From Acetobacter oryzoeni (GTDB lineage Bacteria; Pseudomonadota; Alphaproteobacteria; Acetobacterales; Acetobacteraceae): 64,000 nt of DNA. The notes under the pieces were generated by a model. The model ran no database searches and had not been told where the DNA came from. It was given only the letters and a program-made list of their open reading frames with translations. Position 1 is the first letter of the stretch. Each line of letters starts with the position of its first letter. Location: contig NZ_CP042808.1 in NCBI RefSeq assembly GCF_004014775.2, forward strand, positions 1,054,001 to 1,118,000. The letters run 5' to 3'. Position numbers and translations under genes: made by a program. Positions 8,313-19,300 of the stretch are shown here, in pieces.

Positions 8313-8480
8313 ATGGCCAAGACCAACGTTATCAAGATCCGTCTCGTCTCCACGGCGGACACCGGTTACTTCTACGTGACCAAGAAAAATGCTCGTGCGC
8401 ACACCGGTAAAATGGAACTGAAGAAGTACGATCCGGTTGCTCGCAAGCACGTCGTGTTCCGCGAAGCCAAGATCAAATAA
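8313..8480 (+). CDS. rpmG: 50S ribosomal protein L33
   Basis: Ribosomal protein of 55 residues beginning [15 protein letters not shown] and ending FREAKIK, the normal length for bacterial L33. It has no cysteines, so it is the zinc-independent (C-minus) form. The ATG at 8313 follows GAGGAAGTC; upstream in-frame ATGs would add residues not found in L33. It is a single-gene transcript closed by a strong terminator 25 bases after the stop. Small but unmistakable. Confidence 0.98.
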   Translation: MAKTNVIKIRLVSTADTGYFYVTKKNARAHTGKMELKKYDPVARKHVVFREAKIK

Positions 8481-8504
8481 TCTGCATTCTTCGGAATATG
8501 GATG

Positions 8505-8537
8505 AAAAAAACGGCGCTCTCGGGCGCCGTTTTTTTT
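8505..8537 (+). terminator. Strong intrinsic terminator of rpmG
   Basis: Stem CGGCGC (8512-8517) / GCGCCG (8524-8529) with loop TCTCGG, extended by an A tract (8505-8511) pairing with a T tract (8530-8537). GC stem followed by seven or more T's, on either strand, so it can also stop the opposing ftsB-like transcript. Confidence 0.93.
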
Positions 8538-8593
8538 ATGCCTGATTGTGCCGAAAGAATATGTTATCCGGCACAGATATTAAGGGGAGGCGC

Positions 8594-8923
8594 TTAAAAC
8601 AGCGGGTCTCGCCTATCGTAGGGCACAACAATATCATTCCGGTCTGCCATGTTCAGCATGGCGCGGGCGCGTTCATCCAGAATATCTGTATCCAGGGATT
8701 GTTCACGCAGGCCGTTTACGCGGCGGTGCCATGCAGCCTGCTCGGCAATGGCATCCTGTTTGGATTGTTTGGCCTGTTCCAGCAGCCCCAATTGCTGCTT
8801 GTAAGCCTGAATACCGTGATCACCCTGCGTTGCGTTCCAGCCAAAATAGCCTGCAATGCCAAGAAAAACCAAAGGGGGCACAACCGCCCGCACTGTGCGA
8901 CGAATGAAACGACCGATCTGCAC
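8594..8923 (-). CDS. FtsB/DivIC-like septum formation initiator protein
   Basis: 109 residues. A short basic cytoplasmic tail, one membrane segment at about 14-28 (VVPPLVFLGIAGYFGW), then a predicted coiled coil at about 36-72 (QAYKQQLGLLEQAKQSKQDA...) and an acidic/basic tail, the layout of FtsB, which links FtsL and FtsQ in the divisome. LDTDILDERARAMLNMA is the conserved alphaproteobacterial FtsB segment after the coil. Starts at a GTG (8923) with only a weak ribosome site. It lies downstream of eno in the same direction, which is the usual place of ftsB, separated here by a terminator. Confidence 0.87.
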   Translation of the reverse strand: MQIGRFIRRTVRAVVPPLVFLGIAGYFGWNATQGDHGIQAYKQQLGLLEQAKQSKQDAIAEQAAWHRRVNGLREQSLDTDILDERARAMLNMADRNDIVVPYDRRDPLF

Positions 8924-9028
8924 TCTGGCGCTGCCTTTTTTCTGGTTCTGTGCAGTTTAGCCTGCACCTCTGGGTCTGTCTTTCTGTCTAAACCATGAAG
9001 TGTGGCAGCGCCAAGGCATGAGCGCATG

Positions 9029-9064
9029 AAAAAAGCCGCCTCCGGGTGGGAGAGCGGCTTTTTT
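9029..9064. terminator. Intrinsic terminator after eno
   Basis: A tract plus GCCGC (9035-9039) pairs with GCGGC (9054-9058) plus T tract (9059-9064); an inner CTCC/GGAG pairing tightens the loop. It lies 30 bases past the eno stop (minus strand), and the A/T flanks make it work in both directions. It separates eno from the ftsB-like gene. Confidence 0.9.
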
Positions 9065-9093
9065 GCAACCTGTTGCGCCAAAAGCGCTGTGGT

Positions 9094-10554
<1,461 letters not shown>

Positions 10555-10556
10555 TC

Positions 10557-11033
10557 ATGAAAAAACTTCCATTTCTGGCTGTGGTGCTTATGGCAGCAGG
10601 GCTCTTGCCCTTTGTTGCCTGCACATGCGGCATTGTGTTTTTCGATTCCGGCGTACCTGTGCCCAATCTGCTGATGGCGTTGGTGATTTACGGGGCAGTA
10701 AGCCTATCTTTTATCGGGGCCGTGCATTGGGGGCTGGCGCTGGAGCTTGATCGCGCCATTCTGACAAGCGGGGCAGACAGGGCCGATAATCTGCGTTTGG
10801 TTTTGGGTGTGGTGCCCGCTTTTGCCGGGTGGATTGCGGCTTACTTGGCCTATGCATGGGTGCCGCTTGCCGGGGTGATTATTCTGGCAGCGTTTTTTCC
10901 GCTGGTGGCGTTGGCTGAACGTAGCGCATGGCAGCGTGGCTGGTTGCCGCCCGGCTATATGAGCATGCGCTGGATTGCCACGGCGGTAACGGAATGTTGC
11001 CTGCTTATGGTGCTGCTTGTGCGGGCATTCTAA
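10557..11033 (+). CDS. DUF3429 family integral membrane protein
   Basis: 158 residues, about five hydrophobic segments (roughly 5-27, 36-60, 78-97, 100-117, 135-156). The block YGAVSLSFIGAVHWGLAL (45-62) is the signature of DUF3429, the bacterial relatives of mitochondrial TMEM69; function is unknown. The first Met (10557) is followed by KKLPFLAVVL, a normal inner-membrane start. It is divergent from eno and ends about 100 bases before thiO, with no clear terminator between, so it could be the first gene of that run, though nothing in the protein suggests thiamine metabolism. Confidence 0.8.
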   Translation: MKKLPFLAVVLMAAGLLPFVACTCGIVFFDSGVPVPNLLMALVIYGAVSLSFIGAVHWGLALELDRAILTSGADRADNLRLVLGVVPAFAGWIAAYLAYAWVPLAGVIILAAFFPLVALAERSAWQRGWLPPGYMSMRWIATAVTECCLLMVLLVRAF

Positions 11034-11134
11034 ACACTAAAGCGGCATAAGCCCTTGCAGAAGCAGGGTTTGAGGCGTGTTATAACGCCCAGATGCAGCA
11101 GCACAGCGCCAGTAACGGAGGCAAGGTAGAAAGT

Positions 11135-12106
11135 ATGAACGGCAAACCGCGCATTCTGGTAAAAGGGGCCGGTGTGGCGGGTATGACAGCCGCCGTAGCA
11201 TTGGCTGAACGGGGTGGCGATGTCACCCTGTATGAAAGCGGAGGCCGCGTGGGGGCCGGGGCTTCATGGATGGCAGGTGGCATGCTTGCCCCGTGGTGCG
11301 AGGCCGAATCTGCGCCAGAGGAAGTCACCGCCCAATCCATCGATTCGGTAGAGTGGTGGGCCGAGCATGTGCCCGATGTCACGCGTGAAGGTAGCCTTGT
11401 GCTGGCACCTGCGCGAGATGTGGGGGAAATTGCCCGCTTTGGCCGTCGCACATCGCATTTTCAGACGGTAGGCACAGTAGAAATCACTCAGCTTGAGCCC
11501 GATCTGGCAGGCCGTTTCCATAAAGGGCTGTTCTTTCCCGATGAAGGGCATGTGGACCCGCGCAAGGCCTTAAAGGCTCTTCTGGCACGGTTGGAACAAC
11601 TGGGAGGCCACGCCGAGTTTGGTGAAACCTGCCCGGATGAAGCCACGTTTGATTGGGTGGTGGAGTGCACCGGCCTTGCTGCGCGTGAAAAGCTGGACAA
11701 TCTGCGAGGCGTGCGGGGTGAAATGTTGCTACTGCGCTGCCCGGATGTCACCTTGCATCGGCCTGTGCGTATGCTGCACCCGCGCATACCGGTTTACATT
11801 GTGCCAAGGGCTGACCATGTGTTCATGGTCGGGGCCACAATGATTGAAAGCGAAAATGCTGGCGGCATGACGGTGCGTTCCATGATGGAACTTCTGAACG
11901 CGGCATGGACCCTGCACCCCGGTTTTGCCGAGGCGGAAATTCTGGAAATGGGCACAGGTTTGCGTCCGTCTTACCCAGATAACATGCCCCGCGTGGTGCA
12001 GGATGGAAAACGCATTTATATCAACGGTATGTACCGGCACGGTTTTCTGCTTTCTCCCGCTCGGGCGCGGGAGGCGGCAGACTTGATATTCGGCCCACAG
12101 GCCTAA
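11135..12106 (+). CDS. thiO: FAD-dependent glycine oxidase ThiO (thiamine biosynthesis)
   Basis: Oxidises glycine to iminoglycine (dehydroglycine), the two-carbon/nitrogen source for the thiazole ring made by ThiG. About 323 residues from the ATG at 11135, DAO fold. The N-terminal Rossmann motif VKGAGVAGMTAAVALAERG and ESGGRVGAGASWMAGGMLAPW (FAD contact, typical of ThiO) are clear; the C-terminus has TGLRPSYPDNMPRV and YRHGFLLSPA, which match the FAD and substrate region. A longer ATG start at 11093 is possible; GGAGG at 11117-11121 lies 13 bases ahead of 11135. First gene of thiO-thiS-thiG-thiE. I found no TPP riboswitch signature (no CTGAGA...) before it. Confidence 0.93.
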   Translation: MNGKPRILVKGAGVAGMTAAVALAERGGDVTLYESGGRVGAGASWMAGGMLAPWCEAESAPEEVTAQSIDSVEWWAEHVPDVTREGSLVLAPARDVGEIARFGRRTSHFQTVGTVEITQLEPDLAGRFHKGLFFPDEGHVDPRKALKALLARLEQLGGHAEFGETCPDEATFDWVVECTGLAAREKLDNLRGVRGEMLLLRCPDVTLHRPVRMLHPRIPVYIVPRADHVFMVGATMIESENAGGMTVRSMMELLNAAWTLHPGFAEAEILEMGTGLRPSYPDNMPRVVQDGKRIYINGMYRHGFLLSPARAREAADLIFGPQA

Positions 12107-12119
12107 GGAGCAACGCCCG

Positions 12120-12317
12120 ATGAAAGTTGTGGTTAACGATACAGCGCACGAGGTTTCTGCCAAAACACTGGCGGCCCTGATAGATGAGCTCGGCTATAGC
12201 AGTGCACGCATTGCTACTGCGCTGAATGGTCGGTTTGTGCCCAAGGCAACGCGCAATGAAACGCCGCTGGAAGAAGGGGCGCAAATTGAAATTGTTGCCC
12301 CCATGCAAGGGGGCTGA
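12120..12317 (+). CDS. thiS: Sulfur carrier protein ThiS
   Basis: Ubiquitin-like carrier of 65 residues that brings sulfur, as a C-terminal thiocarboxylate, to ThiG for thiazole formation. Ends Gly-Gly (VAPMQGG), as required. The ALNGRFVPK segment matches the family pattern VALNxxxVPR. Starts 13 bases after thiO with AGGAG in the gap, and thiG follows after 4 bases, so it is co-translated with both. The adenylating partner ThiF is not in this window; MoeB/ThiF elsewhere would be needed. Confidence 0.95.
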   Translation: MKVVVNDTAHEVSAKTLAALIDELGYSSARIATALNGRFVPKATRNETPLEEGAQIEIVAPMQGG

Positions 12318-12321
12318 GGGC

Positions 12322-13098
12322 ATGGCTGTTTCATTTTACGGGCAGGATGTTGTCTCGCCACTCATGCTGGGTACGGCCCAGTATCCATCCCCCGAGATTT
12401 TGCGCGATGCCGTGCTGGCTGCGCAGCCGGGTGTTGTAACTGTTTCCCTCCGCCGCGAATCTGCGGGGGAGCGTGCCGGGCAGGCGTTCTGGTCTCTCAT
12501 TCAGGAACTCAAGGTGCCGGTGCTGCCAAATACGGCGGGTTGCCACACGGTTAAGGAAGCCGTCACCACTGCGCACATGGCGCGGGAAGTGTTCGGTACG
12601 GATTGGGTGAAGCTGGAAGTGATTGGGGAGCTGGATACGCTCCAGCCAGATGTGTTCGGGCTTGTAGAGGCCGCGCGTATTCTTACCGAAGATGGTTTCA
12701 AGGTGTTCCCCTACACCACGGAAGATTTGGTGGTGGCGGAAAAACTTCTGGCCGTGGGGTGCGAGGTGCTGATGCCGTGGGGTGCGCCTATTGGTTCTGG
12801 CAAGGGTTTGAACAACGTGTTCGGCCTGCGGGCCATGCGGGCGCATTTTCCCGGTGTGCCATTGGTGGTGGATGCCGGTATTGGTGTGCCCTCCCACGCC
12901 GCGCAGGCGCTGGAGTTAGGTTATGATGCGGTGCTGATAAACACCGCCGTGGCCAAGGCGGGAGACCCCGTAAATATGGCCCGTGCGTTTCGTCTGGCGG
13001 TAGAGGCCGGGGAGCTGGCCCGTATTGCAGACCCAATGGAAGAGCGCGATATGGCTGTTCCTTCTACTCCCGTTGCAGGAAAGGCCATGCTGGCATGA
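12322..13098 (+). CDS. thiG: Thiazole synthase ThiG
   Basis: TIM-barrel enzyme that combines deoxyxylulose 5-phosphate, dehydroglycine (from ThiO) and the ThiS thiocarboxylate into the thiazole phosphate. 258 residues, family length. Lys97 in [10 protein letters not shown] forms the imine with [16 protein letters not shown] and [17 protein letters not shown] are the conserved phosphate- and substrate-binding loops; [13 protein letters not shown] is near the C-terminus. The ATG at 12322 follows thiS by 4 bases and has GAGGGC ahead; the longer in-frame start inside thiS is rejected. The stop overlaps thiE as ATGA. Confidence 0.96.
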   Translation: MAVSFYGQDVVSPLMLGTAQYPSPEILRDAVLAAQPGVVTVSLRRESAGERAGQAFWSLIQELKVPVLPNTAGCHTVKEAVTTAHMAREVFGTDWVKLEVIGELDTLQPDVFGLVEAARILTEDGFKVFPYTTEDLVVAEKLLAVGCEVLMPWGAPIGSGKGLNNVFGLRAMRAHFPGVPLVVDAGIGVPSHAAQALELGYDAVLINTAVAKAGDPVNMARAFRLAVEAGELARIADPMEERDMAVPSTPVAGKAMLA

Positions 13099-13700
13099 CA
13101 GCTCTGCCCCAAAAGATTTATCCCGTTGTTGATAGCGCCACATGGGTGGACAGGCTGGGCGGTGCAGGTGCACGCTTTATTCAGCTCCGCCTGAAGGATA
13201 TGGAAGAAGACGCCCTGCGCGCAGAAATTCGGCAAGGCCATGCCTATGCCAAACAGCACGGCGTATGCCTTGTGTTGAACGATTATTGGCAGATCGCGCT
13301 GGATGAAGGCATAGATTACATTCATCTGGGGCAGGAAGATCTGGATACGGCAGATCTGGCCGCCATTCGCAAAGGCGGTATCCGCCTTGGCATTAGCACC
13401 CATTGCCATGAAGAGCTGGATCGCGCTCTAAGCTGCAACCCGGATTACGTGGCCCTTGGCCCTATATGGGAAACCAAGCTGAAAAAAATGGCGTTTGGCC
13501 CCCAAGGCCCACTGAAGCTGACAGAATGGCGCAAGCTGATTGGCAACCTGCCACTGGTTGCCATTGGCGGCATTACGCTGGAACGCGCCTGGGCGTGCAT
13601 TGAGGCCGGGGCCGATAGTGTTTCTGCCGTATCTGCCTTTATTCGCCAGCCAGACCCGGAAGGGCAGGTTAAGGCGTGGCTGGCAGCCGTAGAAGGCTAA
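13095..13700 (+). CDS. thiE: Thiamine phosphate synthase ThiE
   Basis: Joins the pyrimidine pyrophosphate (HMP-PP) and thiazole phosphate to thiamine phosphate. 201 residues, TIM barrel, typical 200-220. Motifs: FIQLRLKD (pyrophosphate-binding Arg/Lys region), [46 protein letters not shown] and a closing VAIGGITLE. The [12 protein letters not shown] loop differs from the common GPVFPTxTK pattern but keeps the lysines. Overlaps thiG by 4 bases (ATGA), so it is the last gene of the four-gene thiazole operon. The pyrimidine branch (thiC, thiD) is not here. Ends 12 bases from the convergent recG stop. Confidence 0.92.
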   Translation: MTALPQKIYPVVDSATWVDRLGGAGARFIQLRLKDMEEDALRAEIRQGHAYAKQHGVCLVLNDYWQIALDEGIDYIHLGQEDLDTADLAAIRKGGIRLGISTHCHEELDRALSCNPDYVALGPIWETKLKKMAFGPQGPLKLTEWRKLIGNLPLVAIGGITLERAWACIEAGADSVSAVSAFIRQPDPEGQVKAWLAAVEG

Positions 13701-13712
13701 AGCTGCAACCGT

Positions 13713-15860
13713 TTAGCCGCCGCTGAAAATGCGCGCGGCGTCGGTTTTGTTAAATAACGTCAGCAAAATGCGGGCTGCTACCGGCAAGTTCTTTTCTGGC
13801 GCGCTGGTGGGTGGGCCATCGGGGAGAATCTCCGTGGCTTCATCATGTGCTGTGTCTAACAGCATATCCACCAGCATTTCCGGCGCCATACGATAATCGG
13901 GAAGGCCGGATTGGCGACGGCCCGTTGCCTCACCTCCGCCACGGAGGCGAAAATCTTCATCCGCAATTAAAAAGCCGTCTTCCGTTTCCTTCAGGCAGGA
14001 AAGCCTGCGGCGTGCCGTTAGGCCCAAGCCTTCATCATGCAGCATAAGGCAGAAGGAGGCATCTGCCCCACGCCCCACACGGCCACGGAGTTGATGCAAC
14101 TGCGCCAGCCCAAAGCGTTCTGCATGTTCTATCACCATAATTGTGGCGGAGGGCACATCCACGCCCACTTCAATTACGGTGGTGGCCACCAGCATGCGGG
14201 TTTCACCTTTGGCAAAGGCTTGCAGCACGTCCTCACGCACATTGGCATCCTGCTGCCCATGCGCCAGCCCGATTTTATCTCCAAACCGCTCAACCAAAGC
14301 CGCATGCCGGGCCTCGGCGGCAGCCAGATCCATGGCTTCGCTTTCAGAAACCAGCGGGCACACCCAAAAAATCTGTGCACCTTTGTCCAGCGCGCGGCCA
14401 ATGCCTGCCAGCACATCTTCAAAGTTGCCAAGGCTGTGTAGGGATGTACGCACAGGCTTACGGCCAGCCGGTTTGCCTTCCAGCCGGCTGATCTGCATTT
14501 CCCCAAAGCGGGTGAGCAACAACGTGCGGGGGATGGGGGTTGCCGTCATCACCAGCATATCGGCATCACGGCCTTTTTCCACCAATGCCAGACGTTGATC
14601 GACCCCAAAGCGATGTTGCTCATCAATCACGGCCAGCCCTAGATCAGCAAATTTTACGCCGTCTTGCACAAGCGCATGGGTGCCCACCACCAGCTTGGCG
14701 GTGCCATCGGCAATATCCTGCAAAGTTTGTTTGCGCGCCTTGCCTTTAACGGAGCTGGATAAAAACGCCACCGGCACGGGGGCAAGCCGGCGGAACGTAG
14801 CTGCGTGCTGGCGGGCCAGTATTTCTGTTGGGGCCATAAGGGCGGCTTGAGTGCCAGATTCCACCGCACGCAGCATGGCCATAAGGGCCACAAGCGTTTT
14901 GCCTGCGCCTACATCGCCTTGCAAAAGGCGGCTCATGCAGTGCGGGGTGGCCATATCGGCTTCAATTTCACGCAGCACATGTTTTTGGCCGTAGGTTAGC
15001 TCATGCCCAAAGCTGGCGAGGGCCTGCTTTTGCAAGTGGCCATCACCATTCAGGCTACGGCCAGGCCGGGCGCGGGATGCCTGCTGGGCAATGCGCATGG
15101 CCAGTTGGTCTGCCAGCAGTTCATCACATGCCAAACGCGCCTGCGCACGTGTGCGGTTTCCATGCCACGCATCCCCCTGTGCGCTATCGGGAATGGTGTC
15201 TGGAAAGTGCATCCAGTTCAGGGCCGTGGCAAAATCCGGCCAGTTTTTTTGTTTGATAAGGGCCTTGTCATGCCATTCGGGCAGGTTGGGCGGCAAAAGG
15301 CGGAGGGCGGCTGCCATGGCCATGCGCACCTGCCCGGTAAACAGTCCAGCCGTAAGGGGCCAAACGGGGTCTAGCAGCGGAATGCGCTCTATCTGGTTTG
15401 CGGGGACCAGGTAATCGGGGGATGTGATGGTCAGCTTATCGCCAAAGCGTTCTACCTTGCCGGAAAGGGCAATGCTTTCTCCCTTCACAACCTGTTTGGT
15501 CTGCCAGGGGGAAAAGAAGGCGACTTCCAGCACACCCGTGGCATCATCAATCATTACCCGCCACGGCTGGCGGGTGCGCGGTGCGGGGCTGCGAATATCT
15601 TGCACCACGCCTGTAACGGTTGCGATTGTATCGGGCCTGAGTTGCGCCAGTGTGGGGCGCAGCCTGCGGTCTGTAATGCTTTCGGGCAGGCAGAACAGCA
15701 GGTCCATTACCCTGCGTCCGCCTGCAATGCGGCCCAACAGCTTGGCGCGTGCGGTGCTGACGCCAGGCAGGCTTTCAAGCGGGGCCAGTAATGGGGCTAG
15801 GGCAGAATTGCCATCTTGCCCAGGAACCGAAGAGGATGTGAAGGAAAGGGGACTGGACAC
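13713..15860 (-). CDS. recG: ATP-dependent DNA helicase RecG
   Basis: Branch-migration helicase that remodels stalled forks and Holliday junctions. 715 residues, family about 690-700. N-terminal wedge OB domain about 1-170; superfamily-2 helicase core with Walker A GDVGAGKT, Walker B DEQH in VIDEQHRFG, TATPIPRT (motif III), and motif VI QLRGRVGRG; the C-terminal hook ends FRLRGGGEATGRRQSG, typical for RecG. Starts at a GTG (15860) with AGAGG about 14 bases ahead, and no early internal ATG is available. Divergent from sdhE across 69 bases; convergent with thiE. Confidence 0.96.
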   Translation of the reverse strand: MSSPLSFTSSSVPGQDGNSALAPLLAPLESLPGVSTARAKLLGRIAGGRRVMDLLFCLPESITDRRLRPTLAQLRPDTIATVTGVVQDIRSPAPRTRQPWRVMIDDATGVLEVAFFSPWQTKQVVKGESIALSGKVERFGDKLTITSPDYLVPANQIERIPLLDPVWPLTAGLFTGQVRMAMAAALRLLPPNLPEWHDKALIKQKNWPDFATALNWMHFPDTIPDSAQGDAWHGNRTRAQARLACDELLADQLAMRIAQQASRARPGRSLNGDGHLQKQALASFGHELTYGQKHVLREIEADMATPHCMSRLLQGDVGAGKTLVALMAMLRAVESGTQAALMAPTEILARQHAATFRRLAPVPVAFLSSSVKGKARKQTLQDIADGTAKLVVGTHALVQDGVKFADLGLAVIDEQHRFGVDQRLALVEKGRDADMLVMTATPIPRTLLLTRFGEMQISRLEGKPAGRKPVRTSLHSLGNFEDVLAGIGRALDKGAQIFWVCPLVSESEAMDLAAAEARHAALVERFGDKIGLAHGQQDANVREDVLQAFAKGETRMLVATTVIEVGVDVPSATIMVIEHAERFGLAQLHQLRGRVGRGADASFCLMLHDEGLGLTARRRLSCLKETEDGFLIADEDFRLRGGGEATGRRQSGLPDYRMAPEMLVDMLLDTAHDEATEILPDGPPTSAPEKNLPVAARILLTLFNKTDAARIFSGG

Positions 15861-15929
15861 AAGCGATACACAAGCCTCTGTTTGGCAGGCTGACAGACAG
15901 GTTTAGCAACGGTATAGGATACCAGCGCC

Positions 15930-16259
15930 ATGCAAGACAATTTTACAGCTTCTTCTCCCTCATCTTCCTCCAGCGCATCTGGCGTGGCGGAAGATAATCT
16001 GGCTGCCCGCAGGCGGCGGCTGAAGTTCCGTGCCAACCATCGGGGCACGTTTGAAACAGATATTCTGATTGGCGGCTTTGTAGAAGCCAATGCAGATACC
16101 ATGACGGCAGAAGAACTGACGGACATGGAAAACATTTTGGAAATGCCAGATCCGGAACTGACAGACTGGCTGTTTGGCCGCCTGCCATTGCCGGAAGAGA
16201 AAGCCACCCCCATGTTACGCCGTATGGTGGAAGATAGCCGTATCAGGCGCGGCGGTTAA
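15930..16259 (+). CDS. sdhE: Succinate dehydrogenase assembly factor SdhE (SDH5 family)
   Basis: FAD assembly factor that helps attach FAD to SdhA of succinate dehydrogenase. 109 residues; the core begins at about 27 with RRRRLKFRANHRGTFETD, containing the family RGxxE motif here as RGTFETD, then LIGGFVEAN, and ELTDWLFGRLPLP near the end, all typical. The first 20 residues are a low-complexity Ser/Ala tail, with the family core starting afterwards. Located between recG and mfd, a frequent alphaproteobacterial arrangement. Nothing here indicates regulation. Confidence 0.92.
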   Translation: MQDNFTASSPSSSSSASGVAEDNLAARRRRLKFRANHRGTFETDILIGGFVEANADTMTAEELTDMENILEMPDPELTDWLFGRLPLPEEKATPMLRRMVEDSRIRRGG

Positions 16260-16337
16260 TAAAAACCCTTCAGGCTCCGGCACAGGTATGCTGGCAGCTT
16301 GCGGGGTTTGCGTATTTAAGAACAGGCGGATACCGGG

Positions 16338-19300
16338 ATGACAGCACAGACAGGCGCACAAAAGCGGATAGCAACCGTATGGGGCGTGCCAGAAGGGTAT
16401 GATGCCCTTTTGCTGGCGCGTCGTGCGCGGGATCATAAAGGCCCGGTGCTGCATATTGCGCGCAATGATGCCGCCATGGCCCGCCTGAATGATATGCTGG
16501 CCTTTGTGGCGCCTGATGTGGATGTACTGCGCTTTCCCGCATGGGATTGCCTGCCGTATGACAGGGTTTCTCCCAACCCTGCCATTGTGGCCGAGCGTGT
16601 TTCCACCCTTACGCGTCTGCTGGAACCCGCAAAAGGCCGCCCACGGCTTGTGCTGGCTACGGTTAACGCTGTGGTGCAGCGTGTTGCCCCGCGTAAAACG
16701 TTTGAGGGGCAATCACTTTCCATCCGCACGGGGGAAAGTCTGGATCAGGGCTTTCTGATCGAGCTGCTGATTGCCAATGGTTACACCCGTACGGATACGG
16801 TGATGGAAGCCGGGGAATTTGCAACCCGCGGGGGTATTTTTGATCTGTACCCCGCCGGTGCAGGTGAACCCCTGCGGCTTGATCTGTTTGGGGATGAGGT
16901 TGAAAACATCCGCGCGTTTGATCCCGGTTCCCAACGCTCTACGGCCAAGCGCGATGGGCTGACACTTTGCCCCGTTTCTGAATTCTCTCTGGACAAGGAA
17001 AGCATTTCACGCTTCCGCACCGGCTGGCGTGATGCCTTCGGCCCTGCTGCCACGTCTGATCCGCTTTATGAGCATATTTCAGATGGGCGCAGGCATCCAG
17101 GTATCGAACACTGGCTGCCCTTGTTCCATGATCATTTGGAAACGTTGTTTGATTACCTGCCAGATGTTGCTGTTTCGCTGGAACATCAGGCTGAAGATGT
17201 GCTGAAATCCCGGTTGGAAATGATAGAAGATCACTATCAGGCCCGCCGTCAGCCTGTGCGGGAAGGGGAAATACCCTACCGTCCGCTGCCTCCGCATCTG
17301 CTCTATCTGGATGAAAAAGGGTGGGATGCCTGCCTGTCCCGCGTGCCTGTGGTAGCATTTAGCCCCTATGCGCAGCCCGATGGTGCCGGAGGGGTGGATG
17401 TAGGTGGCCGCCCCGGTAAGATGTTCTCCAAAATTGTGCCCGGTGCCCAGCGTGAGCAGGTGTTTACGCTATTGGGGGATCAGGTAAAGGAATGGGCGCA
17501 GGTAAAGCGCCGCGCCTTTGTGGCGGCATGGACCAAAGGTTCGCGAGAGCGCATTGCCACATTGCTGCGTGAACACGGCGTACCCACCCAGACATATGAG
17601 ACGTGGGAACAGGCCCATAAAGCCAAGCCCGGCCCGGTGGGTTTGCTTACCCTTGGTCTGGAACGCGGCTTTGTAGCGGATGATCTGGCATTTGTTTCCG
17701 AACAGGATCTGCTGGGTGAGCGTATTGGCCGCCCACCACGCCGCCGCCGCCGTGCAGATGAACTGATTGCCGAAGCCAGCGAACTTTCTGCTGGTGATCT
17801 GGTGGTGCATCAGGATTACGGGATTGGCCGTTATGATGGGCTGGAAACCGTAAGCGTAGGCGTGGCCCCGCATGATTGCCTGCGCCTGCTGTATGATGGC
17901 GGACAGAAACTTTACCTGCCGGTAGAAAATATCGAACTGTTGAGCCGCTTCGGGTCAGACCAGGCAGGGGTTGCGCTGGATAAGCTGGGCGGCACGGCAT
18001 GGCAGAACCGTAAATCGCAAATGAAAAAGCGCATCCGCGATATGGCGGGTGAGCTTATTAGAACCGCAGCAATGCGTGCCCTAAAGGAAGCGCCAGAACT
18101 GGTTCCGCCGGAGGGGCAGTGGGATGAGTTCTGTGCCCGCTTCCCATTTGTGGAAACGGATGATCAGGCACGTGCCATTGCCGATGTGCTGGAGGATATG
18201 TCCTCCGGCCGGCCAATGGATCGTCTGGTATGTGGTGATGTGGGCTTTGGTAAAACCGAGGTAGCCTTACGCGCGGCCTTTGTGGCGGCCATGTCAGGCG
18301 GGCAGGTGGCTGTTGTGGTGCCCACTACGCTTCTGGCCCGGCAGCATTACCGTACCTTCGCCGCGCGGTTTGAGGGCTTTCCCATCAAGGTGGCGCAGCT
18401 TTCCCGTATGGTAACGGGTAAGGAAGCCACAGCAGTGCGCAAGGGCATTGCAGATGGTAGCGTAAACATTGTTATCGGCACGCACGCACTGCTGGCCAAA
18501 ACGGTTCAGTTTGCCTCACTCGAATTGCTGATTATTGATGAAGAACAGCATTTTGGCGTGTCTCATAAGGAAAAGCTGAAAGCCCTGCGCGAAGATGTGC
18601 ATGTGCTCACACTTTCCGCCACACCATTGCCGCGTACGCTCCAGCTTTCGCTTTCCGGCGTGCGTGAAATGAGCCTGATTGCCACCCCACCAACAGACAG
18701 GCTGGCAGTGCGCACCTTCATCATGCCGTTTGATAGCGTGGTGATAAGGGAAGCCATCCAGCGTGAACGCTTCCGTGGTGGGCAGATTTTCTGTGTGGCC
18801 CCGCGTATTGAGGATCTGGATAGGCTGGCTGAACGGCTGACTGCTATTGTGCCCGATGCCCGGCTGATACAGGCGCATGGTCGCCTTTCCGCCACCGAGC
18901 TGGAACGGGTGATGACCGAGTTTTCAGACGGCAAATACGATATTCTGCTCTCCACCAATATTGTGGAAAGCGGGCTGGATATGCCTGCGGTGAATACGCT
19001 TATTATCCATAGGGCAGATATGTTCGGCCTTGGGCAGCTTTATCAGCTGCGCGGGCGCGTGGGACGTGGCAAGCAGCGAGGCTACGCTTATCTGACATGG
19101 CCACAAACACATGTGCTTTCAGCTTCCGCAGAAAAGAGGCTGGAAGTGATGCAAACGCTGGATACGCTGGGCGCTGGCTTTACGCTGGCCTCGCACGATC
19201 TGGATTTGCGTGGTGCGGGTAATCTGCTGGGCGATCAGCAATCCGGTCATGTGCGCGAAGTGGGGATCGAACTTTACCAGCAGATGCTGGAAGATGCCGT

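Noticed and set aside
8546..8998. Plus-strand ORF of 150 codons over the ftsB-like gene
   Set aside because: Antisense to the FtsB-like coding sequence and ends in a terminator region; no family match.
11034..11134. TPP riboswitch before thiO
   Set aside because: The conserved CTGAGA and downstream blocks are absent; a covariance search should confirm.
15861..15929. LexA box near recG/sdhE
   Set aside because: No GTTC-7-GTTC pair in the gap.
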